A stretch of 7,239 nt of DNA, from NCBI GenBank assembly GCA_003509235.1, contig DONH01000039.1:1-7239 (forward strand). The letters run 5' to 3'. Under the pieces are notes generated by a model. The model ran no database searches, had not been told where the DNA came from, and saw nothing but the letters and a program-made list of their open reading frames with translations. Numbering within the stretch: the stretch's first letter is position 1; every line of letters begins with the position of its first letter. Of the stretch, positions 6,820-7,239 are shown one piece after another. A program made the translations under genes and the position numbers. This DNA is from Planctomycetaceae bacterium (GTDB lineage Bacteria > Planctomycetota > Planctomycetia > Pirellulales > UBA1268).

Positions 6820-7239
6820 CGCCATATGAACTCCGGAATCGAATCCGCGGAGGGATCCCTGTCTTCGGGACACTCATCGTATCACCATCGCCGAAGTGGC
6901 CCGAAGTTGTGGCAGATTGTGACCTTGATTTTATATTCATTGATACTGAGCATATCGCGATTGACCGATCTCAGTTGAGCTGGATGTGTCACGCATACAA
7001 CGGCATAGGCCTGCCAACGCTTGTCCGAATTCCATCACCAGATCCCTACACGGCAACCATGGTGATTGATGGAGGAGCTTCTGGTGTAATTGCACCGTAC
7101 GTCGAGTCTGCCGCGCAAGTTCAACAACTACGGGGTGCGGTAAAAAAGAGACCTCTCAAAGGAAAAAAACTGGAGGAAACACTCGCTGGGAAACCCCTTC
7201 AATCCCCACTTGATGAGTACGTGTCGCAATCAGCAGAAA
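6816..7239 (+). CDS. HpcH/HpaI-family aldolase (2-keto-3-deoxy acid type), N-terminal part
   Basis: The first 141 codons are present and the frame is still open at the window edge. The opening (FGTLIVSPSP at 18-27, DFIFIDTEH at 38-46, LVRIP at 69-73, then DGGASGVIAPYV at 85-96) is the barrel start of class II pyruvate-dependent aldolases such as HpaI and YfaU/RhmA, which split 2-keto-3-deoxy acids into pyruvate and an aldehyde. H46 matches the catalytic His and R71 the substrate-binding Arg; the metal ligands (Glu and Asp) would lie beyond the edge. There is no signal peptide, so it is cytoplasmic. The loop usually reading like YPPxGxRG is instead KRPLKGKKLEE (111-121), hinting at a divergent subfamily. 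Context suggests catabolism of a deoxy-keto acid released from the glycan. A non-catabolic member of the family (for example citrate-lyase-like) is less likely given the motifs. Confidence 0.85.
   Translation, partial: MTPYELRNRIRGGIPVFGTLIVSPSPKWPEVVADCDLDFIFIDTEHIAIDRSQLSWMCHAYNGIGLPTLVRIPSPDPYTATMVIDGGASGVIAPYVESAAQVQQLRGAVKKRPLKGKKLEETLAGKPLQSPLDEYVSQSAE

Overview
The window is packed almost wall to wall with genes on the + strand, and no gap between genes exceeds 25 bases. It holds five complete genes and a sixth cut by the right edge, plus the likely tail of another gene at the left edge. In order: a GH33-type exo-sialidase, a heparan N-sulfatase-like sulfatase, a divergent sialidase-fold beta-propeller, an iduronate-2-sulfatase-like sulfatase, a second divergent propeller, and the first 141 codons of an HpcH/HpaI-family aldolase. 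Junctions are a 4-base ATGA overlap (left tail/sialidase and propeller 2/aldolase), 2-base gaps (sialidase/sulfatase 1 and sulfatase 1/propeller 1), a 25-base gap and a 24-base gap. That is the layout of one polycistronic operon. I see no promoter, terminator, RNA gene, mobile element, repeat array or CRISPR.

Many secreted S1 sulfatases interleaved with BNR/Asp-box proteins, at an AT/GC balance that looks roughly even by eye, fit Planctomycetota best. Verrucomicrobiota, Kiritimatiellota and Lentisphaerota are alternatives. This is inferred from gene content only.

All five complete proteins start with a hydrophobic export signal, whereas the aldolase does not. The simplest reading is a carbohydrate-utilisation locus. 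Exported sulfatases and exo-glycosidases would trim a sulfated, acidic glycan in the periplasm or outside the cell, and a cytoplasmic aldolase would split a 2-keto-3-deoxy sugar acid derived from it. The glycan is not identifiable from sequence. The two sulfatases resemble heparan-type enzymes, but no polysaccharide lyase is visible.

The point most worth following up is the trio of propellers. Hand alignment suggests all three keep the sialidase Tyr/Glu pair and two of the three carboxylate-binding arginines. Only the first has the classical RIP motif. In the second the first arginine appears replaced by histidine, and in the third the motif is rearranged. The latter two may be retaining glycosidases of undescribed specificity.
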